Below are positions 17,415 to 25,785 of a stretch of 64,000 bases of DNA, piece by piece. Below the pieces are notes generated by a model, which was not told the origin of the DNA, made no database searches, and saw only the letters and a program-made list of their open reading frames with translations. The stretch comes from Corallococcus sp. AS-1-6 (lineage in GTDB: Bacteria; Myxococcota; Myxococcia; Myxococcales; Myxococcaceae): the NCBI RefSeq assembly GCF_020037015.1, contig NZ_JAIQDE010000021.1:1-64000 (forward strand), read 5' to 3'. Position numbers and translations under genes: made by a program. The stretch's first letter is position 1, and the number at the start of each line of letters is the position of its first letter.

Positions 17415-18673
17415 TTCTGGAGTCCCGCCTCCTGCGCCCAGAAGCCCCAGTGCAGCCAGAACGGATCCACGTCCGAAAGACTGGCCCGGAGCTTCTGACG
17501 GACTTCGTTGAACTCCTCGTGTGTGACGCCCTTGCGGCTCATGAGGGCCCTGGCCTGCTGGAGGGCCTCCTCCGCCTCCAAAGAGCGGGGCTCCGTCAGG
17601 TCGAACACGTCCGAGGTGAGCCACGAGTTCGCGTCACCCCGGCGCCGCCAGGGCTCCTTCTTCAGGACCACCGACTGGTCCTCCAGATCCAGGTTCCAGA
17701 GAGCATCCTTCGCGGGGTCGAACAGCGGTTCCAACGAGGCGAGCAGCAGCGGTGAGTGAGTCACCGAGAGCACCTGGACCGCGACCTTTTCGCGGGTCAG
17801 CGCGCCCATGACGCCCAGGATCGAGCGAAGGATGGTCCGCTGCCAGCGGGGATGTAGGTGGGATTCGAGCTCATCGATGAGGAAGATGATCTGCCGCGTC
17901 ACGCCCTGGTGGAGCAGACGGTTCGCCTGGACATGCTCCTGCCACGACCAGACCAGGAGATATGCCAGGGCGATGATGCGTTTGACTCCCGCAGAGGCAT
18001 GAACCACTGGAACCTCCTGTCCATAGGAGGTCCGAAGCGTCGGCATATCGCGAACGTCTTCCAGGCTGATCCGGGTCAGCTCTCCGGGAGCCAACCGTTC
18101 TCGCTCGGAGGGCGACAGCACCTCCAGGGCCCGTAGCAGATGATGGAAGGGCACGTCGTTCCGCCCCTGCCAGGTGGCCCAGTCACGAACCAGGCCATTG
18201 CAGAGCACCTTCCCATCCGGCTCCAGTCCATCCCAGACCTGCTGGGGCGCGAAATGATACGCGCTCTGTGGAGGTGGCGTGCCGGGCCAGGTTGAGTGCG
18301 GCCGCTGGCTGTTCCTCAGCGGGTCCCAGACCGAGAAGGAACCGTCGATGCGGGCATAGATGACAAGGCTGGAGTTCTTCGAGGCTTTCTGGGGAGGGCT
18401 CCAGAACTGGCTGCTGAAGTCGTATGCGCTGGTGGAGTCGAAGGCGCCTTGATCATTCTTGAGGCGGAAAGAGATGGTCGGAGTGAGGTGCTCCCCGCGG
18501 TGAGGCGACGCGGGATAGCCCGCCCAGGTCTGGGTCAAGGCCCACCAGGCCACGTCCAGGATGAAGGTCTTCCCCAGCCCGTTGTCACCCGTAAGGAGGT
18601 TCAGTCGTGGGGCCAGCTCGAATTCGAGCTGGGAGGCCGGTCCGACATGATGGAGTTCCAGCCGTTTGAGCAT
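17411..18673 (-). CDS. AAA/SMC-like ATPase of a two-gene Septu-like system (PtuA-like)
   Basis: 420 residues. Walker A GDNGLGKT at 29-36 in an N-terminal strand typical of RecF/OLD-like ATPases; ABC-signature-like HASAGVKRIIALAYLL at about 225-240; Walker B IIFLIDELE at 262-270 with HLHPRW following; switch histidine in VTHSP (His306). No C-terminal TOPRIM domain, unlike OLD. GGAGAAG lies just before the ATG at 18673; an upstream ATG at 18769 is rejected. It lies 125 bp downstream of wzy on the same strand and is coupled to the HNH gene. Similar pairs act as anti-phage systems. Confidence 0.82.
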   Translation of the reverse strand: MLKRLELHHVGPASQLEFELAPRLNLLTGDNGLGKTFILDVAWWALTQTWAGYPASPHRGEHLTPTISFRLKNDQGAFDSTSAYDFSSQFWSPPQKASKNSSLVIYARIDGSFSVWDPLRNSQRPHSTWPGTPPPQSAYHFAPQQVWDGLEPDGKVLCNGLVRDWATWQGRNDVPFHHLLRALEVLSPSERERLAPGELTRISLEDVRDMPTLRTSYGQEVPVVHASAGVKRIIALAYLLVWSWQEHVQANRLLHQGVTRQIIFLIDELESHLHPRWQRTILRSILGVMGALTREKVAVQVLSVTHSPLLLASLEPLFDPAKDALWNLDLEDQSVVLKKEPWRRRGDANSWLTSDVFDLTEPRSLEAEEALQQARALMSRKGVTHEEFNEVRQKLRASLSDVDPFWLHWGFWAQEAGLQK

Positions 18674-18797
18674 GTCTTCTCCGGGTACGGGGCCCCGTCC
18701 TGGGCGCGGGTATAGGTCAGGTCGAAAGACGTGACAAACGTCGGTCTCGTCCCTGGTCGTCCTTATCACTCCAGGACGCGGGCCCGCCGAAAGCCGT

Positions 18798-20363
18798 TCA
18801 GGCCGCCGTCGCTCCCGAGGGCGGCGCCTCTTCCGGTGCCGCGCGCGTCAGGCCCAGCACCTTCTCCCGCTGCGGCCACGGCCACGCGCCGGTGACCATG
18901 GCCAGCTTGCCCGCGAGGATGGAGCACACCGCCACCTGGAACGTGCAGATGTACGAGATGATGCCCATGTCTCCGAACACCTGGTTCAGGTAGGACGCCA
19001 CCACGCCCACGATGACCAGGCACGCGGTTCGATGCTCCGCCGAGTACGCCCGGTGGTACGCGCGCGCCGCCAGGTACACCGTCACCACCAGGTACATCCA
19101 CACGCCCGTGAACCCGAACCACCCGCCGAAGGCCAACAGGCCCAGCAGCGAGTTGTGCGGATGGAAGCGGTACGTGGGGAACACGAACGCGATGTTGGGC
19201 AGCGGGTAGGGCTCCAGGAACTCGTGCCCGTAGCCCGTGCCGAACACGGGGTTCGTGTTCCACGTCGCGATGAGGTTGAGGTTCTCGATGTCGCGGTAGT
19301 CCAGCTCTCCTTCGGCGTGCTGCCCCTCGATGATGGACTTGAAGGTCTGCACCGGCTTGAACGCGCCGCTGCTGGAGTTCCACCCCACCAGGACGTACAC
19401 GACCAGCAGCGGCGAGCACGCGATGAGCCCCCGCGTGACGAGCTTCTTCAGCGGCGTCCACGGGTTGAACAGGTACGCCGCCGCCAGACCGCCCACGAGG
19501 CTCACGTACGCGAGCCGGCGGTCGTTGAAGAACATCCCGATGAACACCAGGAGGATGATGAGCAGGCCCCGGATGGCGTGGCCCGACTTGGGCCGCTCCA
19601 GCCACCGCGCGATGCACACGGTGATGGCGAAGATGAACGTCATCGAGTCCGAGTGGCAGGTCGTGTACTCCACCTCCAGGTGCTGGGACGGGATGATGAC
19701 CAGCGCGAAGTACGTGCTCACCGCCGACTTGGTCAGCGCCGCCGCGATGATGGTCTTCGCCACCACCGGCCAGTCCTCCGGCCCTCGCAGGCTGTAGTGG
19801 TACATCATCCCCACCAGCGGGAGCACCGCCGCCTGGTGCCACTGCCAGAGCGAGTTCTTGATGTCCCCGCCCCGCGCGATGCCCCACACCTCCATCCACA
19901 TGATGGAGAAGAACGACAGCGTCAGCACCACCACCAGCGGCCGGGGGATGGGCACCACCGGCGGATCAATCGTCGACTTCGTGGCCCGCCGGTAGATGCC
20001 CAGCGCGATGGACCCCACGATGAGCCCGTCGATGAGCGGGAAGCGCAGGGCGCCAATGCCCACCAGCTCATGCATCTGCGTGAAGAGCAGCTTCCCCAGG
20101 GGGAACAGCGGGGAGGGCCAGAACATCGACTGGGGCCGCTCGGGGGTGTAGTCCACCGCCAGCACCAGGTAGAGCACCGTGAGCGTCAGGTAGCGCAGCG
20201 GCACCTTCAGGATGACCCACACCACGGTGACGGCCAGCACGGGCGCCAGGGTGACGATGGGGTCCCCGTTACCCACGGCGGCCGCCCCCAGGGTGACGGC
20301 GCCCAGGCCCACGACCATGACGATGTACTGGAGCCAGGCGGCGAGCGAGGGTTTGAAGGCCAT
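18798..20363 (-). CDS. wzy: Wzy, EPS repeat-unit polymerase (O-antigen polymerase/ligase fold)
   Basis: 521 residues, about 11-12 predicted membrane segments spread over the whole length and a larger loop near residues 320-385 that ends in the HPHNSLLGLLAFGGWFG segment, typical of the O-antigen ligase/Wzy superfamily. It would join lipid-linked repeat units at the periplasmic face after Wzx flips them. It is divergent from the GT4 gene at 20420, and separated from the rest of the minus-strand eps genes by unrelated genes on both sides. Confidence 0.9.
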   Translation of the reverse strand: MAFKPSLAAWLQYIVMVVGLGAVTLGAAAVGNGDPIVTLAPVLAVTVVWVILKVPLRYLTLTVLYLVLAVDYTPERPQSMFWPSPLFPLGKLLFTQMHELVGIGALRFPLIDGLIVGSIALGIYRRATKSTIDPPVVPIPRPLVVVLTLSFFSIMWMEVWGIARGGDIKNSLWQWHQAAVLPLVGMMYHYSLRGPEDWPVVAKTIIAAALTKSAVSTYFALVIIPSQHLEVEYTTCHSDSMTFIFAITVCIARWLERPKSGHAIRGLLIILLVFIGMFFNDRRLAYVSLVGGLAAAYLFNPWTPLKKLVTRGLIACSPLLVVYVLVGWNSSSGAFKPVQTFKSIIEGQHAEGELDYRDIENLNLIATWNTNPVFGTGYGHEFLEPYPLPNIAFVFPTYRFHPHNSLLGLLAFGGWFGFTGVWMYLVVTVYLAARAYHRAYSAEHRTACLVIVGVVASYLNQVFGDMGIISYICTFQVAVCSILAGKLAMVTGAWPWPQREKVLGLTRAAPEEAPPSGATAA

Positions 20364-20419
20364 TCGAGCGAGGGGGAGGCTATATCCCGGGCCCGGGTTG
20401 GGATAGATGCGGAAGGCGT

Positions 20420-21730
20420 ATGGCTGGCACCCGACCCCGCGTCCTCCTGATTGCTGAGCTGTGCAACCCAGACTGGGTGAGCGTCCCCCTGGAGGGCTGG
20501 TCCCTGGCCAGGGCGCTCTCCGAGGTGGCGGACGTGCACCTGGTCACCCAGGTCCGCAACCGCGAGAACATCCTCAAGCAGGGGCTGGTGGAGGGCCGGG
20601 ACTTCACGGCCCTGGACTCCACGCCCGTGGAGCGCCCGCTGGAGAAGGTGGGCGAGGTGCTGCGCGGCAAGGCGGGCGTGGGCTGGACGACGGCCACGGC
20701 GCTGAGCGTGCTGCCGTACTACTACTTCGAGGAGCTGCTCTGGCGGCGCTTCGGGGACCGCATCCGCGCGAAGGAGTTCGACGTGGTGCACCGCTACACG
20801 CCCATCAGCCCCACGACGCCCAGCACGCTGGCGGCGCGGTGCGCGGACGCGGGGGTGCCCTTCATCATGGGCCCCATGAACGGCGGCCTGCCGTGGCCCA
20901 AGGGCTTCGGGGACGCGCGCCTGCGCGAGCGCGAGTGGCTGAGCTACATCCGGGACGTCTACAAGCTGATGCCCTTCTACCAGTCGACGCGGAAGAACGC
21001 GGCGGCGCTGATGATGGGCTCGCGGGCGACGCGGGCGCAGTTGTCGCGGGAGTACCAGGACAAGGTGGTCTACATCCCGGAGAACGCCATCGACGTGCGG
21101 CGCTTCGGGTCCGCGAAGGCGGAGCCGCCGAAGCCGGGGGAGCCGCTGCGGGTGGCGTTCGTGGGGCGCTTCGTGCCGTACAAGGGCATGGCGATGCTCA
21201 TCGACGCGGCGGCGCCGCTGGTGCGCGAGGGCAAGGTGCAGGTGGAGCTCATCGGCGACGGCGCGGAGATGCAGAACCTGCGCGCGCAGGTGGCCAGGGG
21301 CGGCCTGGAGAAGGGCGTGACGTTCGCGGGCTGGGTGAAGCACCAGGAGCTGCAGGGCCGCCTGTCGAAGAACCACATCTTCGGCTTCCCGAGCGTGCGC
21401 GAGTTCGGCGGCGCGGTGGTGGCGGAGGCGATGGCGCTGGGGCTGGTGCCCATCGTGATGGACTACGGCGGTCCGGGTGAAATCGTCAGTCCGACCACGG
21501 GCTTCGCCATCCCCATGGGCAGCCCGCAGGAGATCGTCGAGCGCGTGCGAGGCGTCCTGGAGAAGCTGGTCGCGGATCCGTCCGTCATCGGCCCCATGGG
21601 CGAGCGCGCGCGGGCGCGCATCTTCAAGCACTTCACGTGGAAGGCGAAGGCGGAGCAGGTGCTGGAGGTGTATCGCTGGGTGTCCGGCGAGCGCGGCCAG
21701 CCGGACTTCGGCATGCCGCTGGCGGACTGA
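20420..21730 (+). CDS. epsH: EpsH-like family 4 glycosyltransferase
   Basis: 436 residues, GT-B fold. C-terminal half: LRVAFVGRFVPYKGMAMLID near residue 240, VELIGDGAEMQNL, and SVREFGGAVVAEAMALGLVP near 326 with the GT4 E-x7-E pattern. No membrane span. It likely adds a sugar to the EPS repeat unit. It shares a 56-bp divergent gap with wzy; GGAAGG precedes the ATG. The symbol follows the M. xanthus order and is tentative. Confidence 0.84.
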   Translation: MAGTRPRVLLIAELCNPDWVSVPLEGWSLARALSEVADVHLVTQVRNRENILKQGLVEGRDFTALDSTPVERPLEKVGEVLRGKAGVGWTTATALSVLPYYYFEELLWRRFGDRIRAKEFDVVHRYTPISPTTPSTLAARCADAGVPFIMGPMNGGLPWPKGFGDARLREREWLSYIRDVYKLMPFYQSTRKNAAALMMGSRATRAQLSREYQDKVVYIPENAIDVRRFGSAKAEPPKPGEPLRVAFVGRFVPYKGMAMLIDAAAPLVREGKVQVELIGDGAEMQNLRAQVARGGLEKGVTFAGWVKHQELQGRLSKNHIFGFPSVREFGGAVVAEAMALGLVPIVMDYGGPGEIVSPTTGFAIPMGSPQEIVERVRGVLEKLVADPSVIGPMGERARARIFKHFTWKAKAEQVLEVYRWVSGERGQPDFGMPLAD

Positions 21731-21742
21731 GGTCCGCGGGAA

Positions 21743-22446
21743 GTGGCTGTCGTGCGCAGGTGGGCGCTGGGGCTCCTCGCGGAGCCCTCGGGTGTGCGTC
21801 TTCGGGGGCGCCGCCCGTGGGGGCTCCCCTCCAGGTCTGGGCGCGGGCGGAAGTCGGACAGGGCTGCGAGCCGGACGCAGAGGACCGCTGTGTCGCCACG
21901 CTCTGCACCGAGGCGGAGTGCGCGCTCTTCTTCTGTGAAGCCCTCGCACCCGCTGGGATCGTCCGCGCTCGCGCAAGTGCCCCCGTGTTCGTGGCACCTG
22001 GGAGCACCGCGCAGCGGAATTGGGGCGGTGCCCAGGAACTGCCGGGAGACCGGCAGCCGGTCATGGTGTTCCGCTGGTATCCGCGCGAGCGCCTTCCGAG
22101 CGAAGTGCGCCGCCAGCAGGCCATGGAGGAATGGGCGCGGCGTCCCAAGGAGAAACACCACCTCTTCCCCCAGCAGTACACGGCGTACTTCCTCTCCAAG
22201 GGCATCAACGTGCATGACTACGTCATGGCCATCGACAAGGACCTGCACTCGCGGATCCACCGGGGCCCTGATGGCGGCCCCTGGAATGGCGAGTGGCGCA
22301 TGTTCTTCTCGAGGACCTACGGCCGGGCGACCAAGCCTCAGCACTTCGAGCAGGCCTCGAAGATGATCCAGCAGTTCGGCCTGTTCGGGCTGACGACGAC
22401 CTACTGGCAGAGCATCGAGCTGGGGCCGTTTCCCAGGGACGACTGA
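21743..22446 (+). CDS. SitA6-family (TIGR02269) toxin lipoprotein, apparently frameshifted in the signal peptide
   Basis: The main frame encodes a mature lipoprotein with paired cysteines (RCVATLCTEAECALFFCEAL) and a C-terminal HNH-like toxin region (KEKHHLFPQQYTAYF, GINVHDYV, DLHSRIHRGPDGGPWN), matching TIGR02269/SitA6 proteins that move between kin by outer-membrane exchange. The lipobox (ALGCASSG) has no signal peptide in its own frame. A GTG-initiated basic-hydrophobic segment (VAVVRRWALGLLA) in the overlapping frame ends at 21781. Restoring one G near 21780-21782 would join them as VAVVRRWALGLLAGALGC, an ideal lipoprotein signal. It is therefore a frameshifted gene or a sequencing error. 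The stop overlaps the immunity start. Confidence 0.75.
21776..21786 (+). other. Probable single-base deletion in the sitA6-like signal peptide
   Basis: In ...CTCCTCGCGGAGCCCTC the frame with the hydrophobic signal and the frame with the lipobox differ by one base. One extra G in the GCGG run would make a continuous reading frame from the GTG at 21743. Confidence 0.6.
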
Positions 22447-23162
22447 TGCGCTACTTCGAACTGTGCACGCCGCACTACGCCGCGCCTCGTGTGTGGACGG
22501 GGACCTATCAAGCGGAGGCGCGTTGGATGCTGCCAGGCGTGGAGTGCCCCACCTGCGGTGAGACCTGGAGCGGCATCGCACTGGCGTACCCCTCCGTGGA
22601 CCTGTCCCAGCACCCGCTGCGGACGGAACTCAAGACGCCGCGCCTTGAACCCTTCGAGCGTTACGCACGGCTTCTGGAGCACGTGCGACCGCTGTTGCCA
22701 CCTGGGGCTCAGGTGGAGCCCGGAACGACTTTCGGTCCACTGGTGGGAACCGCTGAAGGGACGTTCGGCCCCCTCGTCCTGAGGGACCCCTGGAAGCTTC
22801 TGGTTCAGGACGATGCCCTGGCCGCGCTACGGGCCGCCGGCCTTCAAGGCCTGGTGCCGGTGAGAGCGGAGCTGACCTCAAGCGGCGCATCGATTCCGGC
22901 GCTCCATGAACTGGAGCTCGCGGCCCGTGGGCAGTTGTTCCCATTGGGGCCGCCACCCTGTGCGACTTGTGGCCGGGTCGATGCGGACGTGCCGGAGGAA
23001 TGCCGGCTGGAGGGCGCGTCGTTGCCAACGGACCTGGATGTGTTCCGGCTGACGGATGCCGTGACGTTGATTGTCGCGACCGAGCGTTTCGTGGAGGTGG
23101 CGCGCGGCCTTGGCCCCATGGACGTCCTCTTCAAGGAGATTCCCGTGGGCGGCGGGGGATAG
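22446..23162 (+). CDS. SitI6-family double-CXXCG immunity protein (TIGR02264)
   Basis: 238 residues, cytoplasmic. It has the two diagnostic motifs, CPTCGE near residue 36 and CATCGR near 178, and the family N-terminus MRYFELCTPHY. Its ATG overlaps the toxin stop (TGATG), so the pair is translationally coupled. In known Sit systems the cognate immunity protein protects cells that receive the toxin by outer-membrane exchange. It is intact even though the toxin gene looks frameshifted. Confidence 0.9.
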   Translation: MRYFELCTPHYAAPRVWTGTYQAEARWMLPGVECPTCGETWSGIALAYPSVDLSQHPLRTELKTPRLEPFERYARLLEHVRPLLPPGAQVEPGTTFGPLVGTAEGTFGPLVLRDPWKLLVQDDALAALRAAGLQGLVPVRAELTSSGASIPALHELELAARGQLFPLGPPPCATCGRVDADVPEECRLEGASLPTDLDVFRLTDAVTLIVATERFVEVARGLGPMDVLFKEIPVGGGG

Positions 23163-23172
23163 CCTTCCCGGC

Positions 23173-23592
23173 ATGAACTCCGCCCTGCTCCCCCGCGCGG
23201 TCCGTGGCTTCGCGGTGTACGACCTGTGCGTCACGCTCCCGTTCGCCACGCCGTGGACCGCGGACGCGATGCTGGGCGTCATGCGCTGGGCTCACGAGGG
23301 CCTGGCGCTGGGCGGTGAGTCCACGCCGGCCTTCACGCCCACGCACCTGTTCTTCGTCGCCCTCTTCGGCGTGCTCGCCGTCATCTGGGCGCTGGTCCGC
23401 GTGCTCCAGCCCACGGCGCTGCATGGCGCCATCGACACGGTGGGCCGGGGGCTCGTCTCCGCGTGGATGGTGCTGGCGCTCGCGCAGGGGGCATCCCAGG
23501 TGCTCGGCGTGTTCCTCGTGATGGAGGTCGCGGGCATGGTCGTGCAGGGCGCGCTCCTGCTCGGCGCACGGCGGGTCGCCGCGCCCGCTTGA
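23173..23592 (+). CDS. Small integral membrane protein, first of a tandem pair
   Basis: 139 residues with about four membrane segments. Strikingly similar to the next gene: AVYDLCVTLPFATPWTADA here against ALYDFVVTVPFATPWTAEA there, and HLFFVALFG in both. No recognised family. It starts 11 bases past the SitI6 stop and may be read through with it. Confidence 0.75.
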   Translation: MNSALLPRAVRGFAVYDLCVTLPFATPWTADAMLGVMRWAHEGLALGGESTPAFTPTHLFFVALFGVLAVIWALVRVLQPTALHGAIDTVGRGLVSAWMVLALAQGASQVLGVFLVMEVAGMVVQGALLLGARRVAAPA

Positions 23593-23643
23593 ACAAGAGG
23601 GCCCTTGCCTCTGCACCAAGGTGCAGGGGTTAGCGTCCTTCGC

Positions 23644-24084
23644 ATGAACCCTGAACCGTCCCTGCTTCGCCGTGTCGTCTTCGCCAGCGCGCTGTACGAC
23701 TTCGTCGTCACCGTCCCCTTCGCCACGCCGTGGACCGCGGAGGCCGTGCTCGCGAGCATCCGGTCCGCGCACCTCGCGCTGGGCTTGGGCGGTGAGCCGC
23801 TCCCCGCGTTCACGTCCACGCACCTGTTCTTCGTGGCCCTGTTCGGCACCATCGTGACGCTGTGGTCCGTGGTGCGGCTCGTGCACCCCACCGCGTTCAA
23901 CGGCGCCGTGGACACCGCGGGCCGGGCGCTGTTCTCCACCTGGATGGCGTGGTCGCTCACCCAGGGCGCGACGCGGGTGCTCGTCGTCTTCCTCGTGCTG
24001 GAGCTGGCGTGGATGTTCGCCCAGGGCGGTGTCATCCTCGGCGCCAGGAGGTGGCGTGGTGGCATCCCCGCGACGGCCCGCTGA
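23644..24084 (+). CDS. Small integral membrane protein, second of a tandem pair
   Basis: 146 residues, about four membrane segments, clear paralogue of the preceding gene along its full length, so a local duplication. The MerR-type regulator gene begins inside its 3' end, suggesting that the regulator controls this pair. Function unknown. Confidence 0.75.
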   Translation: MNPEPSLLRRVVFASALYDFVVTVPFATPWTAEAVLASIRSAHLALGLGGEPLPAFTSTHLFFVALFGTIVTLWSVVRLVHPTAFNGAVDTAGRALFSTWMAWSLTQGATRVLVVFLVLELAWMFAQGGVILGARRWRGGIPATAR

Positions 24085-24514
24085 AGCAGCCCCCTTGCGC
24101 ATCGGCGCGCTCGCCCGGGAGTCCGGCGTGAAGCTGTCCACGCTGCGCTTCTACGAGCGCCGCAAGCTGCTGCTGCCCCTGGACCGCAGCGAGAGCGGCC
24201 AGCGCCTCTACGGCCCGGACGCCGCCATCCGCGTGCGCTTCATCCGCCGCTCCCAGGAGCTGGGCTTCACGCTGAAGGAGGTGGCCGCCGTGCTCGCCCT
24301 CACGGACCGGCGCGGCACCCCCACCCGCGACGTCACCCGCTTCGCCGAGGCGAAGGTCCAGGCCATCGACGCGCGCATCGACGACCTGCGCCGCATGCGC
24401 CGCGCCATCACCACGCTGATGGCCGAGGGCTTCTGCCCGCCGGACACCGTGTGCCCCATCCAGGCGTCGCTCGGAGCGCCGAAGCCTCCGCCGAAGCGGA
24501 AGCCCCGCGCCTGA
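24059..24514 (+). CDS. MerR-family transcriptional regulator
   Basis: 151 residues. Winged helix at residues about 14-80: RIGALARESGVKLSTLRFYE, then SGQRLYGPDAAIRVRFIRRS and LGFTLKEVAAVLAL, followed by a dimerisation helix (IDARIDDLRRMRRAITTLM). A C-terminal FCPPDTVC gives two cysteines that could sense metal or redox, but the classical MerR metal loop is not obvious. AGGAGG at 24046 decides the GTG start at 24059, which overlaps the upstream gene by 26 bases in another frame. Convergent with epsU. Confidence 0.85.
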   Translation: MASPRRPAEAAPLRIGALARESGVKLSTLRFYERRKLLLPLDRSESGQRLYGPDAAIRVRFIRRSQELGFTLKEVAAVLALTDRRGTPTRDVTRFAEAKVQAIDARIDDLRRMRRAITTLMAEGFCPPDTVCPIQASLGAPKPPPKRKPRA

Positions 24515-24517
24515 GCG

Positions 24518-25729
24518 CTACCGCCGCTCCGCCTCGCGGGTGGTGCGCACCCACTCGCCGCGCTTCTCCGCGCCGGGGCCGCGCACCATCAGCCACACCT
24601 TCCACACCACGTAGATGGGCGCCCACGCCAGGTCCAAGAGGCCGCGCGGCCCCACGCCGGACACCCACCAGCCGCGCAGCACGTACAGCGCCAGCGACAT
24701 CAGCCCGAACGACGCCAGCGCGGACGCCGCCACCGCCGTGCCGCCGGACAGCCACGCCACCCCGGCCGCCAGCACCGAGCCCGCCACCGTCGCCAGCACC
24801 AACTGGCTCAGCGGCGGCACCAGCACGTCCATGGACAAATCCAGCAGCAGCCCGCTCTTCTGCTTCAGCGCGTCGCTCAGGAGCGGCCACCCGTGCAGCT
24901 TGCGCATCTGCGCGCGGCCGCCCTCCCAGCGCTGGCGCTGCGAGCGGCTCTGCTTCTCCGCCGTGACCATCTCCCCCAGCACCTCCGCCTCCCAGGCGTA
25001 GTGCACGCGGTGCCCCGCGCGCGCCAGGCGGATGCCGTACTCCAGGTCCTCCACCACGCTGAACGCGTCGTGCGGCACCTGCTTCAGCACCGCGTGCGTG
25101 AAGCACATGCCGTTGCCGCGCAGGCCGCAGGACACGCCCATCCGCTCGCGCCCCATGGAGCGCACGCGGTGGAACATCCCCAGCGCGATGGTCATCAGCC
25201 GCGTGCGCCACGACGCCGTGGGGTTCATCACGCCGTAGTGCGCCTGCACGCCGTGCGCCCCGTCCTCGATGCGCCGGGAGAACGCGTGCAGCAGGTTCGC
25301 GGACACCACCGTGTCCGCGTCCACCACCACCACCGCGTCCGCGAAGCCGTCCCGCTGGCTGTGCTCGAAGGCGTGCGCCAGCGCGTAGCCCTTGCCGCGC
25401 TTCTCCGCGTCCTGGCGCTCCAGCACCGTGGCGCCCGCCTCGCGCGCCTTCTGGGCCGTGGCGTCGGAGCAGTTGTCCGCCACCACGATGATGCGCCGCA
25501 GGTGCGCCGGGTAGTCCACCGCGGACAGGTTCGCCACCGTCCGGGCAATGCCCAGCTCCTCGTTGTGCGAGGGGATGATGACGTCGAACTTCCGCGCCGC
25601 CGGCGACGGCGGCACCGGCGCCGCCTTGCGCCCCGACATCAGCGTCAGCAGCAGCAGGTAGCCGCAGCCCACCACCACCGGCAGCAGTCCCACGCACAGC
25701 GCCACGTCCACCCAGGTCCAGACCGTCAC
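24518..25729 (-). CDS. epsU: EpsU, membrane-bound family 2 glycosyltransferase
   Basis: 403 residues. An N-terminal membrane helix, a GT2 catalytic domain (FDVIIPSHNEELGIA, VVVVDADTV as the DxD, VVEDLEYGIRLARAG, and QRQRWEGGR as the QxxRW motif), then two or three C-terminal membrane helices. This is the layout of processive or lipid-acceptor GT2 enzymes. Start is GTG 25729 with GGGGGT upstream. It follows epsV on the same strand after a 56-bp gap and is the last gene of the epsZ-to-epsU run. Confidence 0.88.
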   Translation of the reverse strand: MTVWTWVDVALCVGLLPVVVGCGYLLLLTLMSGRKAAPVPPSPAARKFDVIIPSHNEELGIARTVANLSAVDYPAHLRRIIVVADNCSDATAQKAREAGATVLERQDAEKRGKGYALAHAFEHSQRDGFADAVVVVDADTVVSANLLHAFSRRIEDGAHGVQAHYGVMNPTASWRTRLMTIALGMFHRVRSMGRERMGVSCGLRGNGMCFTHAVLKQVPHDAFSVVEDLEYGIRLARAGHRVHYAWEAEVLGEMVTAEKQSRSQRQRWEGGRAQMRKLHGWPLLSDALKQKSGLLLDLSMDVLVPPLSQLVLATVAGSVLAAGVAWLSGGTAVAASALASFGLMSLALYVLRGWWVSGVGPRGLLDLAWAPIYVVWKVWLMVRGPGAEKRGEWVRTTREAERR

Positions 25730-25785
25730 GACAGTGTCACCCCCGCGCTCGCGCCATCACCCAGGACGGCCAAACGCATGAACCT

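Noticed and set aside
17411-18673. OLD-family nuclease
   Set aside because: The ATPase core fits, but the protein ends without the C-terminal TOPRIM domain; the nuclease function seems to lie in the adjacent HNH protein.
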